Position numbers and translations under genes: made by a program. Below are positions 31,296-40,835 of a stretch of 63,998 nucleotides of DNA, one piece after another. This DNA comes from JBDTSW01 sp051004675 (lineage in GTDB: Bacteria > Actinomycetota > Thermoleophilia > Solirubrobacterales > 70-9), in assembly GCA_051004675.1 (NCBI GenBank), contig JBPCKC010000037.1:1-63998 (forward strand), read 5' to 3'. Positions within the stretch are counted from its first letter, which is position 1. Every line of letters starts with the position of its first letter. The notes under the pieces were generated by a model. The model ran no database searches, was not told the DNA's origin, and was given only the letters and a program-made list of their open reading frames with translations.

Positions 31296-31317
31296 CTGGT
31301 AGCCCATGGGCTACCAG
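31296..31317. promoter_or_regulatory. Perfect 22-bp palindrome centred on the menF start codon
   Basis: CTGGTAGCCC (31296-31305), AT, GGGCTACCAG (31308-31317). The menF ATG (31306-31308) is at its centre. As DNA it could be an operator; as RNA it would form a 9-bp stem with AUG in the loop. It could also end ilvBN transcription. No U-tract follows. Confidence 0.65.
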
Positions 31318-32691
31318 ACGCTTCAGCGAAGCATCGCGGCGCTCGAGTCGCTGCTCGCGCAGGCCGGCGGCCGGCGGCTCGTGAGCGTGACCGTGCCGGT
31401 GGAGATCCCCGACCCGGCCGCCGTCGTCTTTAACGCCCGGATGGCGGGGGACCGCTGGTTCTGCTGGGAGGTCGCCGACGACGACTTTGCGTTGGCTGCG
31501 CTCGGATCCGTCACCGAGGTGGTCGCCCGGGGCGCCGACCGGTTCGGCCTCGTCGCGCACGAATGCGCCGCGCTCACCCGCGGACGGCTGGCCGACGAGC
31601 CCGCCGACTTGCCCGCCGGCGCCGGACCCGTCTGGGTGGGCGGCTTTGCCTTCGCGCCCGATGGCGCCCGCGCCCCCCACTGGTCCTCGTTCCCTCCTGG
31701 CCTGATGGTGCTGCCGGAGCTGGCCGTCCACCGGCGCGACGGACGAACGCTGCTGACGACATCGCTGTTCTCCGGCGCGGGCGCGGACAAGGCTCTCGCG
31801 CGTCTGCGGGCGCGGCTGGCATCCCTCAACGACCGGCCGCTGCCCCTCAGCGACCCGCACCCCAGCGAGGCCGCCGTGATCAGCAGCGTGCGCGCACCCG
31901 ACGATTACGAGCGGGCTGTCTCCACGGCGGTCGCCGCCATCACGGCCGGCGAGCACGAGAAGCTCGTCCTGGCGCGGGAGGTCAGGGTGGACGCGGGGGC
32001 GGCCCACGACCCGGCGGCGGCGTTCGGAGCGCTGCGCTCGGTCTTCCCGTCCTGCTTTTGCTTTTGCTGCGGCTCGGCGGAGGGCGCCTTCCTCGGAGCC
32101 AGCCCGGAGCTGCTCGTGCGCCGCAGCGGCGCGGGCGCCACCGCGGTCGCCCTGGCGGGCTCGACCCGACGCAGTGCCGATCCCGCAGTGGACGACCATC
32201 TCGGAGAGGCGCTGCTGCACTCGGCCAAGGACCGGGCGGAGCACGACTTCGTCGTCCATAGGATCTCCCGGTCGCTGCGCTCCCATGCGGTCTGGGTCGA
32301 GGCGGCCCCCGAGCCCGGGCTCGTGAAGGTGGCGAACATCCAGCACCTCGCGTCCCCGATCCACGCGCAGCTCGCCCAGCCGCATTCCGCCGTCGAGCTC
32401 GCAGGGCTCCTGCATCCGACGCCGGCGGTGGGGGGCGAGCCGCCCGAGGGCGCACTCGACGCGATCTCGCGCCTCGAGGACCTCGACCGCGGCTGGTACG
32501 CCGGTCCCGTCGGGTGGATGGACGCCGCCGAGGACGGCGAGTTCTGTGTGGGCCTGCGCTCGGCGTTGCTGCGCGACCGGACCGCCCATCTGTTCGCCGG
32601 CGCCGGGATCGTCGCCGGGTCCGATCCGGCCGCCGAGCTGGCGGAGACCGAGCTGAAGCTGGGAGCGCTGCTGCCGCTGCTCGCCGGCTGA
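31306..32691 (+). CDS. menF: Isochorismate synthase (menaquinone type)
   Basis: 461-residue chorismate-utilising enzyme converting chorismate to isochorismate. C-terminal signatures: KLVLAREVRV, FLGASPELLVRRSG, ALAGSTRRSADP, SAKDRAEHDFVV, HLASPIHAQL, LHPTPAVGGEP and WYAGPVGWMDA with AGAGIVAGSDP. It is followed by a lipoprotein gene and convergent menD-menC-menA-menB, so menF rather than a siderophore or salicylate role is favoured. A Cys-rich FPSCFCFCCGSAEG loop is unusual. The start lies in a perfect palindrome. Confidence 0.9.
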   Translation: MGYQTLQRSIAALESLLAQAGGRRLVSVTVPVEIPDPAAVVFNARMAGDRWFCWEVADDDFALAALGSVTEVVARGADRFGLVAHECAALTRGRLADEPADLPAGAGPVWVGGFAFAPDGARAPHWSSFPPGLMVLPELAVHRRDGRTLLTTSLFSGAGADKALARLRARLASLNDRPLPLSDPHPSEAAVISSVRAPDDYERAVSTAVAAITAGEHEKLVLAREVRVDAGAAHDPAAAFGALRSVFPSCFCFCCGSAEGAFLGASPELLVRRSGAGATAVALAGSTRRSADPAVDDHLGEALLHSAKDRAEHDFVVHRISRSLRSHAVWVEAAPEPGLVKVANIQHLASPIHAQLAQPHSAVELAGLLHPTPAVGGEPPEGALDAISRLEDLDRGWYAGPVGWMDAAEDGEFCVGLRSALLRDRTAHLFAGAGIVAGSDPAAELAETELKLGALLPLLAG

Positions 32692-32739
32692 CGGGTTAGG
32701 GTGGTGGCGTCCTCGTCCGCAAACAGCTTGGGAGCGCCC

Positions 32740-33171
32740 ATGAGAATGAGAGCAATCGGATCGATCGCGGCCGTCGGCGCCCTGGCGTTCGCCGGCTGTG
32801 GAGGCGACGACGAGGGCGACATCCAGGTGTTCTGCGACAAGGTGGAGGAGATCCAATCCGCGGAGGATCCGTTCGCGGGTATCCAGGGCGATGACATCGG
32901 TGCAGCCACCGCCGCGCTCGAGGAGGCCCAGGGCCTCTTCCAGGAGGTCGCGGACGTCGCCCCCGAGGAGATCCGGGGCGATGTCGAGGAGGCGCAGACC
33001 TTCTTCGACGACTTCGTCGAGGCGGCTCAGGATGCGAAGAGCCCGGAGGACTTCCTCGCGATCGCCACGGAGTTCCAGCAGGAGGCCGAGGACTTCGAGG
33101 CCACGAGCCAGCGCCTCGAGGAGTACACCAACGAGAACTGCGGGGAGAGCGAGAGCCCGGAGGAAGGCTGA
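32740..33171 (+). CDS. Small lipoprotein, acidic helical
   Basis: 143 residues from ATG 32740. A short signal sequence ends in a lipobox (ALAFAGC), giving a lipidated Cys at residue 20. The mature part is strongly acidic and helical (VEEIQSAEDPF, AALEEAQGLFQEVADVAPEEI) with two further Cys that may pair. No family recognised. A TAGGGT element at about 32696-32701 could drive it separately from menF. It is convergent with menD, 10 bp apart. Confidence 0.7.
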   Translation: MRMRAIGSIAAVGALAFAGCGGDDEGDIQVFCDKVEEIQSAEDPFAGIQGDDIGAATAALEEAQGLFQEVADVAPEEIRGDVEEAQTFFDDFVEAAQDAKSPEDFLAIATEFQQEAEDFEATSQRLEEYTNENCGESESPEEG

Positions 33172-33181
33172 GGCCGGGGCG

Positions 33182-34945
33182 CTACTCGCGCGCCGACGAG
33201 ACGGATCGCGCGGCGGCGTCGGCCGCCGCGCGCATGAGCGCGGAGCGAAGCGCCGGCCCGTTCCGCCGGTCAACCGAAACCTCGACGAGCTCGGGCGCGG
33301 CGGGGGTCCCGCCGATGTCCGAGGGGCGCTCGAGGCGCCGGTGCGGCAGGTCCCACATCGCCGCGGCGCGCTCGGGCCGCAGCCCCGTCGCGGTGCCGAA
33401 CAGCGCCTCGAACTCCTCGCGGGCGACCTCGCCGGACTGCGGCAGGAACTCGAAGATCCCGCCGCCGCCGTTGTCGAAGACGATGAGGCGCACCGGGGCC
33501 TCGCTGCCCGCCAGCAGCGCAAGTGAGCTCAGGTCGTGGAACAGCCCGAGGTCGCCGGTGAGGATCCAGGTGGGCCGCCCCGACGCGATTGCCGCGCCGA
33601 TGCCCGACGAGACGAGGCCGTCGATCCCGTTCGCGCCCCGGTTCGCCAGGAAGCGGACGTCGGCACCGGTGCCCATCGCGTAAGCCTCCTGGTCGCGGAT
33701 CGGCATCGAGGACGCGGTGTAGACAAGATCGCCGTCGGCGTAGGCGGCAGCCAGGGCGCGCTGAACGGCCGGCTCGGAGAGCTCCTCTGTCTCCAGGGCG
33801 CCGTCGAGCGCCGCCTCGGCGGCCTCGCTCGCCCCCAGCCAGCTCTCCGCCCAGGGTCCGCGCTGACCCCTCGTCCCGAGCCGCGCCGTCAGCTCGTGGA
33901 GCACCGCGACGCCGTCGCCCCGCACGATCGTCTCGGCGCGGCGGGTCGGCTCGTTCCACGCGTAGGAAGGGTCGATTACGACCTGGCGGAGCTCCTCCAG
34001 CTCGCCCAGCCATCCGCGCAGCGGCTTGCAGGTGGGCATCTCGCCGACCCGCACGACCAGCTCGGGCTCCAGCTCGCGAGGGCGCGCGATGGCGTTCGGC
34101 TCGTACGCGCTTACCACCATCGCCCGGTCATGCGGGCCGAAGCGGACCTGCGACGTCGGTTCGGCCAGGATCGGATACCCGCTCGCGCCGGCGAGCGCCG
34201 CAGCCGCCTCGCCGAGAGCCGGATCCAGTTGGCGGCCGGCGACGATGAGCCCCCGGGGAGCCGCGGCCAGGCGCTCGGCGAGCTCGTCCAGTAGGCCGGC
34301 ATCGGGTGCGGGTGCTCCCCCCGCGACGGCCGTCAGAGGCCGCTCCCCGCGGCCCCGGAGCGCCGGCGCGGAGCCTGCCGTCACCTCACCTTCGGCCGGC
34401 GTGTCTCCAAGCGGCTCGCGCCACGGAAGGTTCAGATGGACCGGGCCGGGGCGGGGCTCGCCCCACGCCGCGGCGAAGGCGCGGCATGCCACCGAGCGCA
34501 GGTGGATCAGCCCCGCATCGTCCGCGTCCTGTGCGCCCACCTCGCAGAACCAGCGGACCTCGGATCCGTAGAGCTTGAGCTGATCGATCGTCTGCCCGGC
34601 GCCGATCCCGCGCAGCTCGGGCGGGCGGTCAGCCGTGAGGACCACGAGGGGGACCGCAGACTCGTTCGCCTCGCTGACGGCCGGGTGCAGGTTGGACGCG
34701 GCCGTGCCGGAAGTGCAGAGGACCGCCACGGGCATCCGCGACGCCTGCGCCATTCCCAGCGCCGCGAACCCGCCGCTGCGCTCGTCGACCACCACGGTGA
34801 CCCCGATGGCCGGCGCGCGCCAGAGCGCCAGCGCGAGCGGCGTCGAGCGCGACCCGGGTGAGACGACGGCGTGCCTGACGCCGCACCGCGCCAGCTCCTC
34901 GACGAACGCCGAGGCCAAAGCGGTATTGCGGTTGGCGGCATCCAC
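33182..34945 (-). CDS. menD: SEPHCHC synthase
   Basis: 587-residue ThDP enzyme that adds 2-oxoglutarate-derived succinic semialdehyde to isochorismate. The GTG start at 34945 (VDAANRNTALASAFVEELARCGVRHAVVSPGSRSTPL) has TAGCGT exactly 7 nt upstream. The MenD signature VSPGSRSTPLALAL and VVVDERSGGFAALGMAQAS (catalytic Glu) are present. Cofactor binding is seen in LTGDLGLFHDLSSLALLA and VFDNGGGGIFEFLPQ. Longer in-frame starts up to 35119 would read through the menC terminator and are rejected. Confidence 0.95.
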   Translation of the reverse strand: MDAANRNTALASAFVEELARCGVRHAVVSPGSRSTPLALALWRAPAIGVTVVVDERSGGFAALGMAQASRMPVAVLCTSGTAASNLHPAVSEANESAVPLVVLTADRPPELRGIGAGQTIDQLKLYGSEVRWFCEVGAQDADDAGLIHLRSVACRAFAAAWGEPRPGPVHLNLPWREPLGDTPAEGEVTAGSAPALRGRGERPLTAVAGGAPAPDAGLLDELAERLAAAPRGLIVAGRQLDPALGEAAAALAGASGYPILAEPTSQVRFGPHDRAMVVSAYEPNAIARPRELEPELVVRVGEMPTCKPLRGWLGELEELRQVVIDPSYAWNEPTRRAETIVRGDGVAVLHELTARLGTRGQRGPWAESWLGASEAAEAALDGALETEELSEPAVQRALAAAYADGDLVYTASSMPIRDQEAYAMGTGADVRFLANRGANGIDGLVSSGIGAAIASGRPTWILTGDLGLFHDLSSLALLAGSEAPVRLIVFDNGGGGIFEFLPQSGEVAREEFEALFGTATGLRPERAAAMWDLPHRRLERPSDIGGTPAAPELVEVSVDRRNGPALRSALMRAAADAAARSVSSARE

Positions 34946-34967
34946 ACCCCGAACGCTACCGCCCCCG

Positions 34968-35016
34968 CCGAACGTCCCGGAACCCCCCGGTGAGAGGGGG
35001 GCTGCGGGACGTTCGG
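34968..35016 (-). terminator. Strong hairpin terminator between menC and menD
   Basis: Arms CCGAACGTCCCG (34968-34979) and CGGGACGTTCGG (35005-35016) give 12 bp, plus an inner CCCCCC/GGGGGG stem (34983-34988 / 34996-35001). It lies 3 nt after the menC stop and just upstream of the menD -10 (34958-34953), separating the two transcription units. Confidence 0.8.
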
Positions 35017-35018
35017 CC

Positions 35019-36128
35019 TTAGGGGAGGCGGTGGTGCTCGAGGGCCTTGGGGTCGAGCTCCACGCCCAGGCCGGGGCCCTCGGGCACGTGCAGGCAGCCG
35101 TCACGGACCTCGCACGCACGCATCGCGATAGTCGCCGCGAAGAGCTCCTGCGTGGCCAGGCCGTGGGCCAGGCCGGGGTCCTCGGCGGTGCGGTAGATGG
35201 CGAGCGCGGCGTGGCCGGCCGCGGCGATGCCCACGGGCCCGTCGAGGGCGCTGGAGAGGTAGGTGGGCAGACGTGACGCGATCGCTCCCGCGACCCCGAT
35301 CCCGCCTACCTTCGAGAGCTTGGCCGTCGCGTACCGGCACGCCCCGGAGTCGCGCGCTCGGTCGGCGTCCTTCGCGCTCGAGACGCTCTCGTCGGCCGCG
35401 ACCGCAATCGGGCTCGCGGCCGATACCGCCGCCAGGTCACGGAGCGTGGGGGAGGGCTGTTCGGCGAGCTCGACGCCCACCGGCTCGAGGTCACGCAGCA
35501 GCGCGATCGCCTCGCGGGGCGGGTAGGCGCCGTTCGCATCCACGCGGATTGTCGCGGCGGCCCCCACGGCGTCGCGCACCTCGCGCACCTGGCGCACGTC
35601 ATCGCCGGTCCCGATCTTCAGCTTGAAGGCGGAGAAACCGCGCTCGGCCCAGCGCGCGGCGGCCGCCGCGACCTGCGCGGGCGGGCCCGCGGCCAGGGTC
35701 GCGTTGCACCGGACCGGCTCGGCGCGCTCGCCCCGCAGGAGCTTCCACAGGGGCTGCCCCGAGAGCTTGCCGGCGAGATCGAGAATCGCCATCTCCAGCG
35801 CGGCCGCTGCGGGCCCGGGAAGGCGCCGGCCGGCGGCGACTTCAATGAACGCATCGATGGCCGCCTCGAGCGGCTCCTCGCCCGCCAGGAGCGAGGGATC
35901 CAGCCGGCGGATGCGGCGAGTCGAGCGCTGCAGCGCGCGCTCGACCCGCTCGAGCGAGTCGCCTCCGCGCAGCGTCATCGGGACAGCTTCGCCCAAGCCC
36001 TCGACGCCCTCGTCGGTCCGCAAACGCAGCAGGACCATCTCCCGCGCCGCGAGGGCGCCGCGGGCCGTCACGTAGTCCTCCCGAAAGGGGAGGGCGTACG
36101 GGACGGTCTCGACCTCGGCGATCTTCAC
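35019..36128 (-). CDS. menC: o-Succinylbenzoate synthase (enolase superfamily)
   Basis: 369 residues from GTG 36128. Muconate-lactonizing-enzyme subgroup: AFKLKIGTGDD carries the KxK catalytic pair, TIRVDANGAYPP the first Mg ligand, VELAEQPSP the second and AVAADESVSS the third, with ATAKLSKVGGI providing the second catalytic Lys. Family members also include dipeptide epimerases, but position between menA and menD supports OSB synthase. It begins 7 nt after the menA stop. Confidence 0.88.
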   Translation of the reverse strand: MKIAEVETVPYALPFREDYVTARGALAAREMVLLRLRTDEGVEGLGEAVPMTLRGGDSLERVERALQRSTRRIRRLDPSLLAGEEPLEAAIDAFIEVAAGRRLPGPAAAALEMAILDLAGKLSGQPLWKLLRGERAEPVRCNATLAAGPPAQVAAAAARWAERGFSAFKLKIGTGDDVRQVREVRDAVGAAATIRVDANGAYPPREAIALLRDLEPVGVELAEQPSPTLRDLAAVSAASPIAVAADESVSSAKDADRARDSGACRYATAKLSKVGGIGVAGAIASRLPTYLSSALDGPVGIAAAGHAALAIYRTAEDPGLAHGLATQELFAATIAMRACEVRDGCLHVPEGPGLGVELDPKALEHHRLP

Positions 36129-36135
36129 GAGATCC

Positions 36136-37068
36136 TCAGACCGCAGCGATCAGCAGCCCCGCCGAAAGCAGCAAGCTGAACGCGGCGAGCAACAGGCCGG
36201 TGCCCGCGAGGGCACCGTTCAGCGCCTCGCCGTCGGTACGGGTCAGCACGGCCCGCAGCGGCCGGCTTGCCAGGGCGGCCGCGCCCAATGCGAGCAGGGA
36301 CCAAGCCGGTGCGTCGGCAACGACGATCGCCACCGGCACCGCGACGAACGACAGGGCGACCATCCACGCGTAAAGCAGGCGGGTTCGCGGACGCCCGAGC
36401 CGGACGGCCAGCGTCGTCTTGCCGGCGCGGCGGTCGGTCTCGATGTCGCGAAGGTTGTTCACGACGAGGATCGCTGTTGCAAGCAGCCCGATCGGGACCG
36501 AGAGCGCGAAGGGCATCCAGTCGAGCTCCTCGCGCTGGACGTAGTAGGAGCCGTTGACGGCGACCAGGCCGAAGAACAGGAAGACGAAGACCTCGCCGAG
36601 GCCCGCGTACCCGTACGGCTTTGGGCCACCGGTGTAGAGCACGCCGGCGAGGATCGAGACGAAACCGACCGCCAGGATCTCCGGCCCCACCTGGGTCGCC
36701 AGATAGAGGCCGGCGAGCACGGCCACGCCGAAGGCCACCCAAGTGGCCACCAGCACCCGTCTGGGCGCCACCAGGCCCGCCGACGTGACTCGAACGGGCC
36801 CGAGGCGCTCGGCCGTGTCGGCTCCTCGCCGGGCGTCGGAGTAGTCGTTGGCAAGGTTGGTGCCGATCTGGATGAAGATCGAGCCGACGAGGGCAGCGGC
36901 GAACCGAGCCCAGTCGAAGGGCTCCGGGGCGATCTGCAGGCAAATGTCCCGGCCCGCGCAGGGGTCGGCCGCGTAAGCGGCCGCCGCACTCCCCACCAGC
37001 ACCGGCGCAACGGCCGCAGGCAGCGTTCGCGGCCGGGCGGCCATCAGCCAGATGCGCAGCGAGCTCAA
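36136..37068 (-). CDS. menA: 1,4-Dihydroxy-2-naphthoate polyprenyltransferase
   Basis: 310-residue UbiA-family membrane prenyltransferase that attaches the isoprenoid tail. Eight or nine hydrophobic helices. First Asp-rich motif NLANDYSDARRGAD, second NNLRDIETDRRAGKTTLAVRLG. N-terminus WLMAARPRTLPAAVAPVLVG. The best start is TTG 37068, which overlaps the menB stop as TTGA; the internal ATG at 37044 is the alternative (302 aa). Confidence 0.92.
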   Translation of the reverse strand: MSSLRIWLMAARPRTLPAAVAPVLVGSAAAAYAADPCAGRDICLQIAPEPFDWARFAAALVGSIFIQIGTNLANDYSDARRGADTAERLGPVRVTSAGLVAPRRVLVATWVAFGVAVLAGLYLATQVGPEILAVGFVSILAGVLYTGGPKPYGYAGLGEVFVFLFFGLVAVNGSYYVQREELDWMPFALSVPIGLLATAILVVNNLRDIETDRRAGKTTLAVRLGRPRTRLLYAWMVALSFVAVPVAIVVADAPAWSLLALGAAALASRPLRAVLTRTDGEALNGALAGTGLLLAAFSLLLSAGLLIAAV

Positions 37069-37943
37069 GGGCGCTTCGGAAACTTCTTGAAGTCGGGCTT
37101 GCGCCCCTCCTGGAACGCGTTGCGCCCCTCCTGGCCCTCCTCGGACATGTAGAAGAGCAGGGTCGCATCGTGCGAGAGCTGCTGGATGCCGGTGAGCCCG
37201 TCCTCGGTTGCGTTGAACGAAGCCTTGAGCAGCCGCAGCGAAAGCGGCGAGAGCGAGGTCATCTCCCGGCACCAGGCAACCGTCTCGCGCTCGAGCTCGT
37301 CGAGGGGGACCACCGCGTTGACCAGTCCCATCTGGAGCGCCTCGTCCGCCTCGTACAGGCGGCATAGAAACCAGATCTCCTTCGCCTTGCGCACGCCCAC
37401 GGCCTTGGCGAGGAGGCCTGCTCCGAACCCGCCGTCGAAGCTGCCGACGCGAGGGCCAGTCTGACCGAAGCGGGCGTTGTCGGCCGCGATCGAGAGGTCG
37501 CAGACCAGATGCAGGATCTGCCCGCCTCCCACGGCGTAGCCGGCCACCATCGCGATCACCGGCTTGGGCAGGCGCCGGATCTGCACGTGGAGGTCGCCGA
37601 CGTCCAGGCGCCCGACCCCCGCCGAGGCCACCTCGTCATCGCCGATGTAGCCGTCGTCGCCGCGGATGCGCTGGTCGCCGCCGGAGCAGAACGCCTCCGT
37701 GCCGGCCCCGGTGAAGATGATCGCGCCCACCTCGAGATCGTCGCGCGCGCGAGCGAAGGCGTCACGAAGCTCGGCCAGCGTCTGCGGACGGAAGGCGTTG
37801 TGGACCTCGGGCCGGTTGATCGTGATGCGCGCGATTCCCTCGGCCCGCTCGTAGATCAGATCCTCGTATTCGTGCGCGCGCTCCCACGCGATCGGGGCGT
37901 AGAGATCCTCCTCGGAGGGGGCGTCGCGGTGCGAAATCGGCAT
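37065..37943 (-). CDS. menB: 1,4-Dihydroxy-2-naphthoyl-CoA synthase
   Basis: 292 residues from ATG 37943 (MPISHRDAPSEEDLYAPIAW). Crotonase fold with the MenB-specific FCSGGDQRIRGDDGY segment, AVGGGQILHLVCDLSIAADNARFGQTGPRVGSF in parts, and the C-terminal FMSEEGQEGRNAF-like LFYMSEEGQEG and FQEGRKPDF. It cyclises o-succinylbenzoyl-CoA. A GATAAT -10-like element lies 9 nt upstream and is shared in inverse orientation with menE. Confidence 0.95.
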   Translation of the reverse strand: MPISHRDAPSEEDLYAPIAWERAHEYEDLIYERAEGIARITINRPEVHNAFRPQTLAELRDAFARARDDLEVGAIIFTGAGTEAFCSGGDQRIRGDDGYIGDDEVASAGVGRLDVGDLHVQIRRLPKPVIAMVAGYAVGGGQILHLVCDLSIAADNARFGQTGPRVGSFDGGFGAGLLAKAVGVRKAKEIWFLCRLYEADEALQMGLVNAVVPLDELERETVAWCREMTSLSPLSLRLLKASFNATEDGLTGIQQLSHDATLLFYMSEEGQEGRNAFQEGRKPDFKKFPKRP

Positions 37944-37965
37944 GGGTCCGTGATTATCCCTGCGG
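37944..37965. promoter_or_regulatory. 22-bp bidirectional promoter between menB and menE
   Basis: Start codons are only 22 bp apart. The central GATTATC (37952-37958) reads GATAATC on the other strand, so the same bases can serve as -10 for both genes: 8 nt before ATG 37966 and 9 nt before ATG 37943. Both transcripts would be leaderless or nearly so. Confidence 0.6.
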
Positions 37966-39291
37966 ATGCACCTCGACAACTGGCTCGCGCAGCGAGCGGC
38001 GACCTGTCCGGATCGCCCGGCGCTCCTCGCCGGGGGCTACGAGGTCGCCTATGCCGAGCTCGAGCACGAGACCGTCCGGGCCGCCCGCAGGCTCGCGGCG
38101 CGCGGAGTTCGCCGCGGCGCGACGGTCGCGATCGAGCTGCCGGCCGGGCTCGACTACGTCGTGCTCCTGCACGCCCTGATGAAGCTCGGGGCGGTCGCTT
38201 ATCCCCTCAACACCAGGCTCAGCGACGACGAGCGCGCCGCCGAGCTGGAGCGCGTCGGTCCGGGCCTCGTGATCTCCGACGCCGCGGACGCGGGCCTGAC
38301 CGAGGCCGACCTGCCGCTCCTGGGCGAGCACGACCTCGAAGCGCTGTGCTGCCGCATCCTCACGAGCGGCACCTCCGGCCGCCCCCGTCCCGTGGGCCTC
38401 ACCTACGGCAACCACCTCTGGAGCGCGGTCGGGTCGGCCTTCAACCTCGGGGTCGAGCCCACCGACCGCTGGCTGTGCTGTGTGCCGCTGTTTCACGTCA
38501 GCGGGTTCTCGATCGTGATGCGCTCCGTGATCTACGGGACCGCCGCCGTCGTGCACGACGGGTTCGACGTGGATCGGGTCGCCGAGGCCCTGGAGGGAGA
38601 CGGCGTGACGGTGATCTCCCTGGTCGCCACCCAGCTGATGCGCCTGCTCGAGGCCGGCGTCGACCTGCTGCCGCTGCGCGCCGTGCTCGTCGGAGGCGGG
38701 CCCGTTCCCGACGACGTGCTCTCCGAGGCCCTTGGCCGCGGCGCCACGGTCGTCCAGACCTACGGGCTCACCGAGGCGGCCTCACAGGTCACCACGCTCT
38801 CCCCGCTGGACGCCCGCCGCAAGCTCGGCTCCGCGGGGCGCCCGCTGCTCACCACCCATCTGCGAATCCAGGATGGCGAGATCCTGGTGCAGGGGCCCAC
38901 CGTGGCCCCGGGCGCAAGTGATGAGGACGGTTGGCTTCACACCGGCGATCTCGGCAGGATCGACGACGACGGCTTCCTCTACGTGACCGACCGCCTGGGC
39001 GACGTGATCGTCACCGGCGGCGAGAACGTCATCCCGGCCGAGATCGAGGAGGTCCTGCTGCGCCACCCCGACGTCCTCGACGCCGCGGCCGTGGGACGAG
39101 CGGATTCCGAATGGCAGGAGGCCGTCGCCGCCGTCGTCGTCCTGCGCTCGGGGGCCGGGTCCGACGCCGAGGAGCTTCGTCGCCACTGCGCGGGAAGCCT
39201 CGCCGACTTCAAGGTCCCCAAGCGCTTCGAGTTCGTCGGCGAGCTGCCGCGCACGGCGTCGGGAAAGCTCCTGCGAAGGGAGCTGCGCTGA
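37966..39291 (+). CDS. menE: o-Succinylbenzoate-CoA ligase
   Basis: 441-residue ANL-family adenylating enzyme. P-loop-like CCRILTSGTSGRPRPVGLTYGN, VCCVPLFHVSGFSI-type helix, TYGLTEAASQVTTL, WLHTGDLGRIDDDGFLYVTDRLGDVIVTGGENV in segments, and the C-terminal catalytic Lys in RTASGKLLRRELR. Short for the ANL family, as usual for MenE. Divergent from menB. Confidence 0.92.
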   Translation: MHLDNWLAQRAATCPDRPALLAGGYEVAYAELEHETVRAARRLAARGVRRGATVAIELPAGLDYVVLLHALMKLGAVAYPLNTRLSDDERAAELERVGPGLVISDAADAGLTEADLPLLGEHDLEALCCRILTSGTSGRPRPVGLTYGNHLWSAVGSAFNLGVEPTDRWLCCVPLFHVSGFSIVMRSVIYGTAAVVHDGFDVDRVAEALEGDGVTVISLVATQLMRLLEAGVDLLPLRAVLVGGGPVPDDVLSEALGRGATVVQTYGLTEAASQVTTLSPLDARRKLGSAGRPLLTTHLRIQDGEILVQGPTVAPGASDEDGWLHTGDLGRIDDDGFLYVTDRLGDVIVTGGENVIPAEIEEVLLRHPDVLDAAAVGRADSEWQEAVAAVVVLRSGAGSDAEELRRHCAGSLADFKVPKRFEFVGELPRTASGKLLRRELR

Positions 39292-39348
39292 GCGAACCGC
39301 CAGCGGCTACGCGGAGGGCGCTGCGGCTCGATCACTAACCTGCCGCGG

Positions 39349-40350
<1,002 letters not shown>

Positions 40351-40370
40351 CCCCGACTGTCAGCCGCCGC

Positions 40371-40784
40371 TCACTCGGCGACGTATCCCGTCCAGCAGGC
40401 ACCGTCCCAATAGCGCAGCCGAGCTTGCCCGAATGGGTCGGGGTGCCACGCTGGCGCCAGCCGACGGTCGCGTCCGCGAGTGAGACGGGCTGAAGCGCTT
40501 TGGCGGTCGTACGCGTACGCGATGAGGGCCACCGGCCCGAATGTCGCGACCATTCCAGGCCACCACGCTCGGGATAGCTTTCGCGCTCGCCGATCCTCGT
40601 AGACCTGCACACCGAACAGGACATCGCCTACCAGGATCAGCGGCCAAACCGGCGAGAGCGCAAGCGCCAGAGCGACGGGGACTGTGCCCCAAGCCACCGA
40701 AATGCGAAAGACCCATTCCGGCGGGGGGTCTTGCGGGGGGCCTGGGACGTCGAACCACGCCCGGATTCGCCCGAGGCGGCTCAA
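40371..40784 (-). CDS. Membrane protein with C-terminal DUF2510 (PxWxxDP..YWDG) motif
   Basis: 137 residues. Two hydrophobic stretches (about 24-55 and 72-92) precede a C-terminal PAWHPDPFGQARLRYWDGACW motif, the DUF2510 signature normally found N-terminally in actinobacterial membrane proteins. Here the order is inverted relative to the gene at 41356. First of three related small membrane proteins inserted between ilvC and the cupin gene. Confidence 0.7.
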   Translation of the reverse strand: MSRLGRIRAWFDVPGPPQDPPPEWVFRISVAWGTVPVALALALSPVWPLILVGDVLFGVQVYEDRRARKLSRAWWPGMVATFGPVALIAYAYDRQSASARLTRGRDRRLAPAWHPDPFGQARLRYWDGACWTGYVAE

Positions 40785-40835
40785 GCGCGCCCTCCGGAAC
40801 TCGGCCGCGGCTGCCTGGGCTGTTCAAGCCATCGA

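Noticed and set aside
30505..33522. 1005-residue minus-strand open frame
   Set aside because: Antisense to ilvBN and menF, which carry clear catalytic motifs; the long frame reflects extreme third-position GC.
34946..35119. N-terminal extension of menD
   Set aside because: The added residues are translated from the terminator hairpin and the -10 region and do not resemble MenD.
40351..40361. CCCCGACTGTC after ilvC, the reverse complement of part of the 8069-8081 repeat plus flank
   Set aside because: Only 11 bp, opposite orientation and no second copy at the other end of the 40371-41808 gene group, so not evidence of an attachment site.
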